Positions 37,186 through 45,660 of a stretch of DNA of 64,000 nucleotides are shown here, piece after piece. Origin of the DNA: Lagierella massiliensis. Its GTDB lineage: Bacteria; Bacillota; Clostridia; Tissierellales; Peptoniphilaceae. The translations under genes were made by a program, and so were the position numbers. The stretch's first letter is position 1; each line of letters starts with the position of its first letter. The stretch covers positions 682,001 through 746,000 of the forward strand of contig NZ_CYUO01000005.1 in NCBI RefSeq assembly GCF_001407835.1, read 5' to 3'. Below the pieces are notes generated by a model that worked only from the letters and a program-made list of their open reading frames with translations, was not told where the DNA came from and did no database searches.

Positions 37186-37269
37186 GCGGGAATGGCGGAA
37201 TTGGCAGACGCGCTAGACTTAGGATCTAGTGTCATTGACGTGGGGGTTCAAGTCCTCTTTCCCGCACCA
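37186..37269 (+). tRNA. tRNA-Leu (anticodon UAG)
   Basis: Acceptor GCGGGAA pairs with TTCCCGC, anticodon stem CTAGA/TCTAG with loop CTTAGGA, a long variable arm typical of tRNA-Leu, T loop GTTCAAG and encoded CCA. Five bases after tRNA-His, probably one transcript. Confidence 0.95.
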
Positions 37270-37272
37270 AAT

Positions 37273-37311
37273 AACCTCAGATAGCTGATTAGGCTGTTTG
37301 AGGCTTTTTTT
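37273..37311 (+). terminator. Terminator of the tRNA operon
   Basis: CCTCA (37275-37279) pairs with TGAGG (37299-37303), with an inner AGC/GCT stem, followed by C and a T run. Confidence 0.75.
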
Positions 37312-37434
37312 ATTTTTGAGAAAGTTAAATGATTATAATAAAGTAATAATTTCAATATGAATTTGATTGCTTATTTAGAAATGTTAAACTTGATTTATAA
37401 AAAATTATAAACGAATTTCCTAAGGAGTTTAGTA

Positions 37435-37728
37435 ATGATAGGTTTGAGGACAAAGGAAGATGAAAAATTCATAAAATACTTTAAAATTGTTCAAAAGAAA
37501 GCAGAAAAAAATGGGTTTGTTTTTTTCTTGGATTTTGGAGAATGTAATGATATCCCATTCAATGATATGATAATTGACGAATTGTTTGGATGGAAAATTC
37601 CGGTTGGAAAAGCAAAAGAGTTTGAAAAGGTGTTTATTTATAGAAAAAACACATCAGAGTGGGATAAATATTGTTCATGGGTTATACCGAAAATTAATAA
37701 AGATAATTTAGTAATTAATTTTGAATAA
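37435..37728 (+). CDS. Hypothetical protein, 97 residues
   Basis: Not recognised. The ATG at 37435 follows AAGGAG. The sequence is mixed alpha/beta with FVFFLDFGECNDI near 30 and a Trp-rich second half (LFGWKIP, SEWDKYCSWVIPK). No membrane helix or signal. It sits alone between the tRNA terminator and degraded DNA that leads to the CRISPR locus. Its size and position would suit an orphan immunity or accessory protein, but nothing proves that. Confidence 0.55.
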   Translation: MIGLRTKEDEKFIKYFKIVQKKAEKNGFVFFLDFGECNDIPFNDMIIDELFGWKIPVGKAKEFEKVFIYRKNTSEWDKYCSWVIPKINKDNLVINFE

Positions 37729-37752
37729 ATGAAAGAACTAAGGAAGACTAAG

Positions 37753-38007
37753 ATGAAAAAATGACTTGCCTATATATGAAGAGTTTAGAGAAGCGGTTAT
37801 TAAAAACTTTTCTGAAAATAGGGAAATAAAGATGATGAGTAAGTAGAAATTTGTTTAGCTGAAAATTAAGCTATAATTGAAAGTGCTTACAGAACAAATG
37901 TGAAGAGGATAGGAAATGGTTTTACCAATCGAGAATGGTTTATGCACGCAGGAGTCTATGCCTGTGCCTTTAATTTATATTTGATAGTTTTTTTGGAGTT
38001 AAAATAA
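37753..38007 (+). pseudogene. Degraded coding remnant before the CRISPR locus
   Basis: Short reading segments look protein-like but are broken. MKK at 37753 meets a stop; in the shifted frame 37766-37846 reads LPIYEEFREAVIKNF... to a stop; 37870-38007 reads ESAYRTNVKRIGNGF... with GVYACAFNLYL to a stop. This looks like a gene decayed by frameshifts and stops. Identity unknown. The stretch 38008-38203 shows no feature beyond AT-rich DNA. Confidence 0.35.
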
Positions 38008-38203
38008 ATAAATCTCAAATGAGATGATAGCTTTTTATATAAAATATCATGCTAAGGATATTAAATAATATTTCTTTCTAACTAGTGAAGATAAATTTTT
38101 AAGATTAACAAAGCAAAAATATTTTGAAAAATGAATAATAGAATTAAGTAGATTTGAGGATATATTTTTATTTGCTATAATTTAATTAGTATGTATAAGA
38201 AAA

Positions 38204-38306
38204 TAAAAAAGCTTGCAACTTTGCAAGCATAATGCAGAACATCTGCTGCCTATTTGAAATAGGCGATTTGAATAAATTTTTATTTGAACTCGTCATGTAA
38301 TTTCAT
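38204..38306 (-). ncRNA. tracrRNA of the type II-A CRISPR system
   Basis: Read leftward, the RNA begins with an anti-repeat: ATGAAATTACAT is a perfect 12-base complement to the repeat's ATGTAATTTCAT, and TCAAAT pairs (one G-U) with the repeat's first six bases GTTTGA, leaving an internal bulge as in other Cas9 guide duplexes. Three hairpins follow: GCCTATTT/AAATAGGC (38248-38264), GCAGA/TCTGC (38234-38246) and GCTTGCAA/TTGCAAGC (38211-38228), the last with a U-tract, acting as terminator. Length about 103 nt. Ends are predicted, not measured. Confidence 0.9.
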
Positions 38307-38311
38307 TTAAT

Positions 38312-38340
38312 AGAGTAGCATGAATTTATATTATTGTCAA
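38312..38340 (-). promoter_or_regulatory. Promoter of the tracrRNA
   Basis: On the minus strand TTGACA (38340-38335), 17 bases, and TACTCT (38317-38312) preceded by TGC, an extended -10. Predicted start at about 38305. The -35 lies within 20 bases of the cas9 start codon, so tracrRNA and cas9 control regions overlap. Confidence 0.75.
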
Positions 38341-38357
38341 ATTTCCAAGGAGGACTT

Positions 38358-41300
38358 ATGAAAAACTTTAAAGATTATTATGTTGGTCTTGACATTGGTA
38401 CATCATCCGTTGGATGGGCAGTTACAGATGATAGTTATAATGTTTTAAAATTTAACAGTAAGAAAATGTGGGGAGTTCGTGTTTTTGATGAGGCAAAGAC
38501 GGCGGAAAGTAGGCGCTTACAAAGAGGCGCAAAGAGAAGGCTTGACCGTAGGAAAGAACGTATAAATTTGCTACAAGATTTTTTTGCTGAAGAAGTTTCA
38601 AAAGTAGATGCAAATTTCTTTTTAAGATTAGATAATAGTGATCTTTACAAAGAAGATAAAGATGAAAAATTAAAATCTAAGTATACATTATTCAATGATA
38701 AAGATTTTAAAGATAAGGATTATCATGCAAAGTACCCTACAATTCATCATCTTATTATGGATTTGATAGAGGATGACAGTAAAAAAGATATTAGATTGGT
38801 ATATTTAGCTTGTCATTATCTTATTAAAAATCGTGGACATTTTATATTTGAAGGACAAAAGTTCGATATAAAGGAATCTTTTGATACTTCTATTGATAAT
38901 TTAAAAATCCATTTGAAGGATGAATATTTTATTGATTTAGAATTTGATAATTCAGATTTAATTAAAGTGATAACGGATGATACGCTAAACAAAAGTGAGA
39001 AAAAGGAAAAACTCAAAGATATTGTAGGAGATACAAAGTTTTTGAAAGCGATTTCTGCAATTATGATAGGAAGCTCTCAAAAGCTTAATGGATTATTCGG
39101 ATATGATGAAGAATTAAAAAATGAAACTATAGATTTTTCAAAATCAGATTTTGATGAAAAACATGGTGATTTTGAAGCGCTATTAGGTGAAAAAATAGCA
39201 CTTCTGGATATTTTAAAAGAAATTTATGACTCATCTATTCTTGAAAATTTATTAAAAGAAGCTGATAAGTCAGATGATGGTAATAGATATATTTCTCAAG
39301 CTTTTATAAAAAAGTATAACAAACATGGATCTGATTTAAGAAAATTAAAAAGCATCATAAAAAAATACTTGCCTTCAAATTATGATGAAATCTTTAGAGA
39401 AGAAAATATACAAGATAATTATGTTGCCTATACCAAATCAAATATTACTAATAATGAAAGAAAAAAAGCTACTAAATTTACTAGCCAAGAAAATTTTAAT
39501 ACATTTATAAAGAAAAAACTTGAAATAATAGAAAAAGACATAAAGGAAGAAGATAATGAAGATTTTATTATCTTGAATGAAATGCTTAATGATATTAAAG
39601 AAAAAACTTTTATGCCTAAGTTAAAATCTTCTGACAATAGTATTATTCCTTATCAGTTAAAGCTTATTGAGTTAGAGAGAATTTTAGATAATCAATCAAA
39701 ATATTATGGTTTTTTAAATTCATCTGATAAGTATGGTACTGTTGCAGAAAAAATTGCATCTATTATGAAGTTTAGAATTCCGTACTATGTTGGTCCATTA
39801 AATCCTGATTCAAAATATGCTTGGATAAAGAGAAGCGGTGGAAAAATAACTCCATGGAACTTTGAAGATGTTGTAGACTTAGATTCATCAAGGGAAGGAT
39901 TTATTGATAGACTTATTGGTAGATGTACTTATTTAAAGGAAGAAAAAGTTTTACCTAAGTCATCTTTATTATATAGCGAGTTTATGGTTTTAAATGAGTT
40001 AAATAATTTAAAATTAAACGGCGTGATAATTAGCGAAGATATGAAGAAAAGTATCTTAGAAAATTTATTTAAAACAAAAAAGAAAGTCACTTTAAAAAGT
40101 GTTTCTAATTTGCTAAAAAAAGATTTTAACATTACTGGAGAAGTTTTACTTTCTGGAATAGATGAAGATTTTAAGCAGAACTTAAATTCATATATTGACT
40201 TCAAAAATATTATAGGAGAAAAAGTCGATAGAGATGACTATCGTAAAAATATAGAAGAAATTATAAAACTAATTATTCTATATGGCGATGACAAAAATTA
40301 TTTACAAAAAAAGATAAAATCTGCCTATGGTGAATACTTCACAGATGCTGAAATTAAAAAGATAATTTCTTTAAAATACAGGGATTGGGGTCGACTTAGC
40401 AAAAAGTTACTTGTGGGCATAGAAGGTGTCAATAAAGATACTGGTGAGACAGGCAATATAATTCATTTTATGCGAGAATACAATTTAAACTTAATGGAAC
40501 TAATGAGTAGTAAATTCACGTTTGTAGAAGAAATTCAAAAATCGAAACCTATTGATAATAGAAAATTATGCTATGAAATGGTAGATGAATTATATCTTTC
40601 ACCTTCTGTAAAAAGAATGTTGTGGCAAAGCTTAAGGATTGTTGATGAAATTACCGGCATTATGGGAAATAACCCCAAAAAGATTTTCATTGAAATGGCA
40701 AGAGGAGAAGAAGAAAAAAAAGATAGAAAGAATTCAAGAAAGAAAAACATATTAGAATTTTATAAAAAAGGGAAAGCGGATTTTATAAAGGAAATTGGGG
40801 AAGATAGATATAATTACCTGGTCAGTGAAATAGAACGAGAGGAAGAACCTAAGTTTAGATGGGATAATTTATATTTGTACTATACACAACTTGGTAGATG
40901 TATGTATAGCTTAGAACCTATTGAACTTTCGGATTTAGCATCAAAAAACATTTATGATCAAGATCATATTTATCCTAAGTCGAAAATTTATGATGACTCA
41001 ATTGAAAATAGAGTTTTAGTAAAAAAGAATTTAAATCATGAAAAGGGTAATATGTATCCAATTCCTGAAAAAGTTTTAAACAAAAATTGTTATTCGTATT
41101 GGAAAATGTTGCACGATAAAAAATTGATTGGCGATAAGAAATATGCAAGATTAATTCGTAACACGGCATTTAACGATGATGAATTACTACAATTTATTGA
41201 AAGACAAATTGTAGAAACTAGACAAGCGACAAAAGAAACTGCAAATCTTTTAAAAACTATCTGTAAAAACTCTGAAATAGTTTACTCTAAAGCTTCAAAT

Positions 41301-42467
41301 GTAAGTAGATTTAGACAAGAGTTTGATATTTTAAAGTGTAGAACAGTAAATGATTTGCATCATATGCATGACGCTTATTTAAATATAGTTGTAGGTAATG
41401 TTTACAATACTAAATTTACTAAAAATCCACGAAATTTTATAAAAGATAAAGAAGAAAACAAAAGCTACAATTTAGAAAATATGTTCAAGTATGATGTGAA
41501 GCGTGGAAACTATATAGCTTGGATTGCAGATAATCATAAGGGAAGTATAAAAGATGCAACGATTAAAAGAATAAAGAAAGAAATACAAGGCACAAATTAT
41601 AGGTTTACAAGAATGAGTTATATAGGTAAAGGGGAACTTTACAATCAAAATTTGAAGAGAAAAGGAAATGGTCAGTTTCCACAAAAAGAAAATTCGAAAA
41701 AATTCGATATAAATAAATATGGTGGTTATAACAAAGCAGGATCAGCATATTTTGCATTAGTTGAGTCAGACGGTAAAAAAGAAAGGGAAAAAACTTTAGA
41801 GACTATTCCTATAATAGTGAACAATAAAGTTAAAAATGGGGAAAAAGATGCTATTTATAATTATTTAACAAAAAATCTTGAGCTAAAAAACCCAGAAATA
41901 TTAGTAAATAAGATTAAAATTAATGCATTAATAAAATTAGATGGATTTTTCTACAATATAACAGGAAAAACAAATGATTATTATTTAATAGCTCCTGCAG
42001 TGCAGCTTATTCTTGATAAAAAAGATGAAAAAACAATAAGAAAACTAGAAAAGTTCTTAAGTAGAAAATTAAAAGATAAAAATGCCAAAGTATTAAAATC
42101 AGATGGTATTGAATCAAAAGATATATTGAGTTTGTATGATAATTTATCTGACAAATTAAATAACTCTATTTTTAAATATAGAATTAAGAATTTATCTGAA
42201 GTAATAACATCAGGAAGAGACTTGTTTATAAATTTAAAAAAAGAAGATCAAATATTGGTTTTAAAAGAAATGTTGTTACTTTTCCAAAATATAAATAATG
42301 GTGTCGATTTAAGTTTAATAGGAAACGTGAACAAAAAAACTAAAAAACCAATAAAAGCTTCAGGGAAAACACTTCTATCAAAAAAGATAAATTATAATGA
42401 GTTTAAATTGATTAATCAATCAATAACTGGGCTATTTGAAAATGAATTGGATTTGATAAAGATATGA
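38358..42467 (+). CDS. cas9: CRISPR-associated endonuclease Cas9 (type II-A)
   Basis: RNA-guided DNA endonuclease, 1,369 residues. RuvC-I DIGTSSVGWAV with Asp12, arginine-rich bridge helix (SRRLQRGAKRRLDRRKERI), RuvC-II FIEMARGEE with Glu779, HNH motif DQDHIYPKS with His870, RuvC-III HHMHDAYLN with His1004/Asp1005; the last ~250 residues would form the PAM-interacting domain. All catalytic residues are present, so it should be active. The start at 38358 follows AAGGAGG (38347-38353). Its stop overlaps the cas1 start (ATGA). Confidence 0.97.
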   Translation: MKNFKDYYVGLDIGTSSVGWAVTDDSYNVLKFNSKKMWGVRVFDEAKTAESRRLQRGAKRRLDRRKERINLLQDFFAEEVSKVDANFFLRLDNSDLYKEDKDEKLKSKYTLFNDKDFKDKDYHAKYPTIHHLIMDLIEDDSKKDIRLVYLACHYLIKNRGHFIFEGQKFDIKESFDTSIDNLKIHLKDEYFIDLEFDNSDLIKVITDDTLNKSEKKEKLKDIVGDTKFLKAISAIMIGSSQKLNGLFGYDEELKNETIDFSKSDFDEKHGDFEALLGEKIALLDILKEIYDSSILENLLKEADKSDDGNRYISQAFIKKYNKHGSDLRKLKSIIKKYLPSNYDEIFREENIQDNYVAYTKSNITNNERKKATKFTSQENFNTFIKKKLEIIEKDIKEEDNEDFIILNEMLNDIKEKTFMPKLKSSDNSIIPYQLKLIELERILDNQSKYYGFLNSSDKYGTVAEKIASIMKFRIPYYVGPLNPDSKYAWIKRSGGKITPWNFEDVVDLDSSREGFIDRLIGRCTYLKEEKVLPKSSLLYSEFMVLNELNNLKLNGVIISEDMKKSILENLFKTKKKVTLKSVSNLLKKDFNITGEVLLSGIDEDFKQNLNSYIDFKNIIGEKVDRDDYRKNIEEIIKLIILYGDDKNYLQKKIKSAYGEYFTDAEIKKIISLKYRDWGRLSKKLLVGIEGVNKDTGETGNIIHFMREYNLNLMELMSSKFTFVEEIQKSKPIDNRKLCYEMVDELYLSPSVKRMLWQSLRIVDEITGIMGNNPKKIFIEMARGEEEKKDRKNSRKKNILEFYKKGKADFIKEIGEDRYNYLVSEIEREEEPKFRWDNLYLYYTQLGRCMYSLEPIELSDLASKNIYDQDHIYPKSKIYDDSIENRVLVKKNLNHEKGNMYPIPEKVLNKNCYSYWKMLHDKKLIGDKKYARLIRNTAFNDDELLQFIERQIVETRQATKETANLLKTICKNSEIVYSKASNVSRFRQEFDILKCRTVNDLHHMHDAYLNIVVGNVYNTKFTKNPRNFIKDKEENKSYNLENMFKYDVKRGNYIAWIADNHKGSIKDATIKRIKKEIQGTNYRFTRMSYIGKGELYNQNLKRKGNGQFPQKENSKKFDINKYGGYNKAGSAYFALVESDGKKEREKTLETIPIIVNNKVKNGEKDAIYNYLTKNLELKNPEILVNKIKINALIKLDGFFYNITGKTNDYYLIAPAVQLILDKKDEKTIRKLEKFLSRKLKDKNAKVLKSDGIESKDILSLYDNLSDKLNNSIFKYRIKNLSEVITSGRDLFINLKKEDQILVLKEMLLLFQNINNGVDLSLIGNVNKKTKKPIKASGKTLLSKKINYNEFKLINQSITGLFENELDLIKI

Positions 42468-43342
42468 CCTGGAGAGTTGTTGTAATAGAAAATAGAGCAA
42501 AACTTGAATTAAAACTGAGCCATCTTGTTGTAAGACAAGATGGCAATAAGGTTTCAAAAATATATTTAAAGGACATTTCACATATAATTGTAAATACCAC
42601 AGAGGCTTCTATTACATTTGCGTTATTGAATGAAATTGTTAAAAATAAAATCAAGTTGATATTTTGTGATGAAAAAAGAAATCCAGCAGCAGAAATATCT
42701 CCATTTTATTCATCCTATAATACCAGCGAAAAAATACGTTCACAAATAAAATGGGATGATTATATAAAAGGCGATGTGTGGCAATTGATTGTTAAGCAGA
42801 AAATTAAGAAACAAATGAGTTTTTTAAAGTCGTGTAATAAAGAAGAATATAAAATGCTTCAAAAATATATAGATGAAGTAGAGTTTAAAGATAGTACGAA
42901 TCGTGAAGGACATGCTGCAAAAGTTTATTTTAATGCACTTTTTGGAAAGGACTTTTCAAGGAGCGACGATTCGAATATCAATGCTGCATTAAATTATGGA
43001 TATTCAATTTTGCTATCAACAATTAATAGGCAAGTTGTAACAAATGGATATATTACACAGATTGGTATATTTCATAATAATATGTTTAACCAATTTAACC
43101 TTTCGAGTGACTTAATAGAACCATGGAGAGTAATAGTGGACAATAAAGTATATAACAACATTAACAAAGTTTTTGACAAAGAACAAAAATTGGAGTTAAT
43201 AAATATAATTAATGATTTTGTGAAAATAGATAACAAGTCTACAAGAGTTAATCAAGCCATAGATATATATGTTAGATCTGTGTTCGATGCATTAAACAAT
43301 AGGGATTTATCTCTATTGAGGTTTCCAAGCTATGAGTTATAG
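42464..43342 (+). CDS. cas1: CRISPR integrase Cas1 (type II)
   Basis: 292 residues. With Cas2 it inserts new spacers at the leader end. Metal-binding residues are Glu148 in TNREGHAAKVYF, His204 in GIFHNNMFNQFN and Glu219 in SSDLIEPWR. Typical type II length. Starts four bases inside cas9 and overlaps cas2 by 11, implying coupled translation. Confidence 0.97.
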   Translation: MTWRVVVIENRAKLELKLSHLVVRQDGNKVSKIYLKDISHIIVNTTEASITFALLNEIVKNKIKLIFCDEKRNPAAEISPFYSSYNTSEKIRSQIKWDDYIKGDVWQLIVKQKIKKQMSFLKSCNKEEYKMLQKYIDEVEFKDSTNREGHAAKVYFNALFGKDFSRSDDSNINAALNYGYSILLSTINRQVVTNGYITQIGIFHNNMFNQFNLSSDLIEPWRVIVDNKVYNNINKVFDKEQKLELINIINDFVKIDNKSTRVNQAIDIYVRSVFDALNNRDLSLLRFPSYEL

Positions 43343-43652
43343 ATATATGAGAATAATTGTAATGTTTGATCTTCCAACATTAAATTCGATAGATATGAAA
43401 AACTATAGAACATTTCGGAAGTTTTTAGTAAAAAATGGATTTATGATGATGCAGGAATCAGTTTATAGTAAAATTGCACTTAATCAAAGTATGGCTAATT
43501 TAATAGCGAATAAAGTAAGGGATAATAAACCTCCTAAAGGACTAGTTCAAATGTTTATAATAACAGAAAAACAATTTTCAAGAATGGAAATATTAGTAGG
43601 TGAAGTATCTGAGGAATATATTACCGATGATAGGAGATTGATAATACTATGA
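43332..43652 (+). CDS. cas2: CRISPR-associated protein Cas2
   Basis: 106 residues with a ferredoxin-like fold. RYMRIIVMFDLPT carries the conserved first-strand Asp; QESVYSKIALNQ and FIITEKQFSRME follow. Structural partner of Cas1 in spacer acquisition. Overlaps cas1 and csn2. Confidence 0.95.
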   Translation: MSYRYMRIIVMFDLPTLNSIDMKNYRTFRKFLVKNGFMMMQESVYSKIALNQSMANLIANKVRDNKPPKGLVQMFIITEKQFSRMEILVGEVSEEYITDDRRLIIL

Positions 43653-44317
43653 ATCTTATAACAGAATATCTTGAAAACTCATTTGAAATTAAATCAAAGA
43701 CAATAAATACCTTAGTAATAGAAGACACTAAATATTTTACGCAGTTTTTAAAAATGTTAATAGAAGCTTTAAATAAAGAAAATGAAGAATTTGAATTAAT
43801 AGAAGATTTAAAAAAATTGGATATTTCAAAATCTACTGAAATTATTTTTGATTTGTTTAATATAGAAGCTAATAATACAAATATACTAAAAAAACTTTAT
43901 GCTGAACTTATAAGTGATATAAACTTGGAAGAAATGTACTCTAAAATGATGGATATGGAAAGTTGTATAATTAATGTAATTTATGATTTAATTTATAGAT
44001 CCAGATTTCCACTAAAAATGGAAGAAGTAAATTATCAAGAGTTATTTAAAGCTGTGGGAGTTCAGTTTGATTATGACAAAACATCGATTATAGAGAGAGT
44101 AATAGAATACATGAAGGTAACCTCAGAATTACTCAATAAAAAATTATTTATCTTGATCAATTTAGATAGTTTTTTAAGTGAGGGAGATTTACTTGAACTA
44201 ATCAAATTCTTAAGCTACAATGAGATTAAGGTTTTAGCCCTACAAAATAAAATCACGAGAGAAGTCGAACCTTGTGAAAATCTAAGAATTGTTGATAAAG
44301 ACCTATGTGAAATATAG
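43649..44317 (+). CDS. csn2: CRISPR-associated protein Csn2 (type II-A)
   Basis: 222 residues, close to the canonical short Csn2 (about 220). Csn2 forms a ring on double-stranded DNA ends and is needed for spacer acquisition; it defines subtype II-A. N-terminal NTLVIEDTKYFTQFLKML and the mid-region KLFILINLDSFLSEGDLLEL match the family. Starts within the last bases of cas2. The leader and array begin 40 bases after its stop. Confidence 0.92.
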   Translation: MNLITEYLENSFEIKSKTINTLVIEDTKYFTQFLKMLIEALNKENEEFELIEDLKKLDISKSTEIIFDLFNIEANNTNILKKLYAELISDINLEEMYSKMMDMESCIINVIYDLIYRSRFPLKMEEVNYQELFKAVGVQFDYDKTSIIERVIEYMKVTSELLNKKLFILINLDSFLSEGDLLELIKFLSYNEIKVLALQNKITREVEPCENLRIVDKDLCEI

Positions 44318-44357
44318 CCACCGTCAAAGCTATTTGCTCTTAAAATCTGAAATTGAG
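44318..44357 (+). promoter_or_regulatory. CRISPR leader end
   Basis: Only 40 bases separate csn2 from repeat 1. They end in AAATTGAG directly before the first repeat, close to the ATTTGAG leader-anchoring motif known from streptococcal II-A systems. No promoter is obvious within the 40 bases, so pre-crRNA may be read from upstream. Confidence 0.6.
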
Positions 44358-44989
44358 GTTTGAGAGTTATGTAATTTCATATAGGACTAAAACTGAGATT
44401 AGAAGAAGAAACACACGCTAAACTGTTTGAGAGTTATGTAATTTCATATAGGACTAAAACAAAGTTTTTTGATATTTTAATTTTAAGCAAGTTTGAGAGT
44501 TATGTAATTTCATATAGGACTAAAACTGTGTGGAGATAGCACAAATATAAATGATTGTTTGAGAGTTATGTAATTTCATATAGGACTAAAACGAGCATGA
44601 ATATCTACAAGTATACCAAGGGGTTTGAGAGTTATGTAATTTCATATAGGACTAAAACAAAGTTTTTTGATATTTTAATTTTAAGCAAGTTTGAGAGTTA
44701 TGTAATTTCATATAGGACTAAAACCCTGAAACATATTTAGTGGTAATATCTTTAGTTTGAGAGTTATGTAATTTCATATAGGACTAAAACGGTTACGGTA
44801 TCTTTGATGATTTCAAGTTTGTTTGAGAGTTATGTAATTTCATATAGGACTAAAACCGCCGATATTTACTGTGCCTGTACTACTGTCGTTTGAGAGTTAT
44901 GTAATTTCATATAGGACTAAAACATAGAGGTGTTAGATGAATAAGGAAGAGTTGTTTGAGAGTTATGTAATTTCATATAGGACTAAAAC
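44358..44989 (+). CRISPR. Type II-A CRISPR array: 10 repeats, 9 spacers
   Basis: Repeats are 36 bases, beginning GTTTGAGAGTTATG and ending GGACTAAAAC, and all ten look identical. They start at 44358, 44425, 44491, 44557, 44623, 44689, 44755, 44821, 44888 and 44954. Spacers are 30 bases, except spacers 1 and 8 with 31. Spacer 2 (44461-44490) and spacer 5 (44659-44688) are identical. The last repeat is not degenerate. The repeat's 5' half pairs with the tracrRNA at 38204-38306. Confidence 0.98.
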
Positions 44990-45025
44990 CAGTGCATCAA
45001 CAGTTGGGTCTGTAAATAATTTTGT

Positions 45026-45072
45026 GTATCAACCTAAATCCTGATATAAGGGTAAGGGTTGATACTTTTTTT
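45026..45072 (+). terminator. Terminator after the CRISPR array
   Basis: GTATCAACC (45026-45034) pairs with GGTTGATAC (45057-45065), then a T run. It would end pre-crRNA transcription 37 bases after the last repeat. Confidence 0.85.
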
Positions 45073-45129
45073 ATATATCAATACCTATCCGTTCCTATAT
45101 TAATGGAGCTTATATTATTTTGCACGACT

Positions 45130-45276
45130 TTAGTAAACTGTCAAATTTTCTGTGGAATTTGCAGTTGGTTTTAATTCTGTTTTTAATTTATCTAAAACCT
45201 CTTTCGAATAATATTGATAATTGTGATAAGATTTGCTTCCGATACCGTATTCTACTTGTCCACTTACTTGAGGATC
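45130..45276 (-). pseudogene. 3' fragment of an unknown gene at the prophage scar
   Basis: A leftward open stretch of 49 codons ends in TAA at 45130-45132 and reads DPQVSGQVEYGIGSKSY... to ...STENLTVY. It has no start codon context and is cut at about 45270, where the portal fragment begins in the other direction. Probably the tail of a phage or mobile-element gene left by a deletion; family unknown. Confidence 0.4.
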
Positions 45277-45660
45277 CTAACAGGACTACCCCTTGATGAC
45301 TTAGGTTTTGTAACTGACAATCCATCATCTGCTGAAGCTATAAAAGCAAGCCATGAAACTTTAAGAATTGCTGCAAGAAAAGCTCAAAGGTGTTTTGGTA
45401 GTGGTTTCTTGAATGTAGGCTATGTAGCAAGGTGTATAGAAGATGATTTCCCTTATTTAAGAAATCAATTTTATTTAACTAAACCTAAGTGGTATCCAGT
45501 CTTTGAACCAGATGTGGCTACACTTTCAGGGATAGGAGACGCAGCAATAAAAATTAATCAAGCTATTCCAGGTTTTTTTGGAAAAGATAATCTTTCGGAT
45601 TTGACTGGGTTTAATGCCAGCAAAGAACCATCAGTTATAGAGGATGAAGATGAAGAATGA
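45265..45660 (+). pseudogene. Phage portal protein, C-terminal fragment
   Basis: Reads LTGLPLDDLGFVTDNPSSAEAIKASHE through FNASKEPSV and ends in an acidic tail, matching the C-terminal third of SPP1 Gp6-like portal proteins. About 300 N-terminal residues are missing; the open frame runs back to 45214, but those codons are not portal-like. The portal ring is the DNA entry channel of the capsid. The MuF gene overlaps its end, as in intact phages. Confidence 0.75.

Noticed and set aside
37186-37269. tRNA-Leu as phage attachment site
   Set aside because: No second copy of the tRNA 3' end and no integrase are seen near the prophage remnants.
44555-44740. 61-codon open frame inside the CRISPR array
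   Set aside because: It is made of repeats and spacers read in frame (the repeat part reads FESYVISYRTKT again and again); no ribosome site.
44358-44989. Self-targeting spacer
   Set aside because: I saw no match to any spacer elsewhere in this window by eye; a whole-genome search would be needed.
45214-45264. N-terminal part of the portal open frame as real protein
   Set aside because: These codons are the antisense of the 45130-45276 gene fragment, so the frame is open by chance across a deletion joint.
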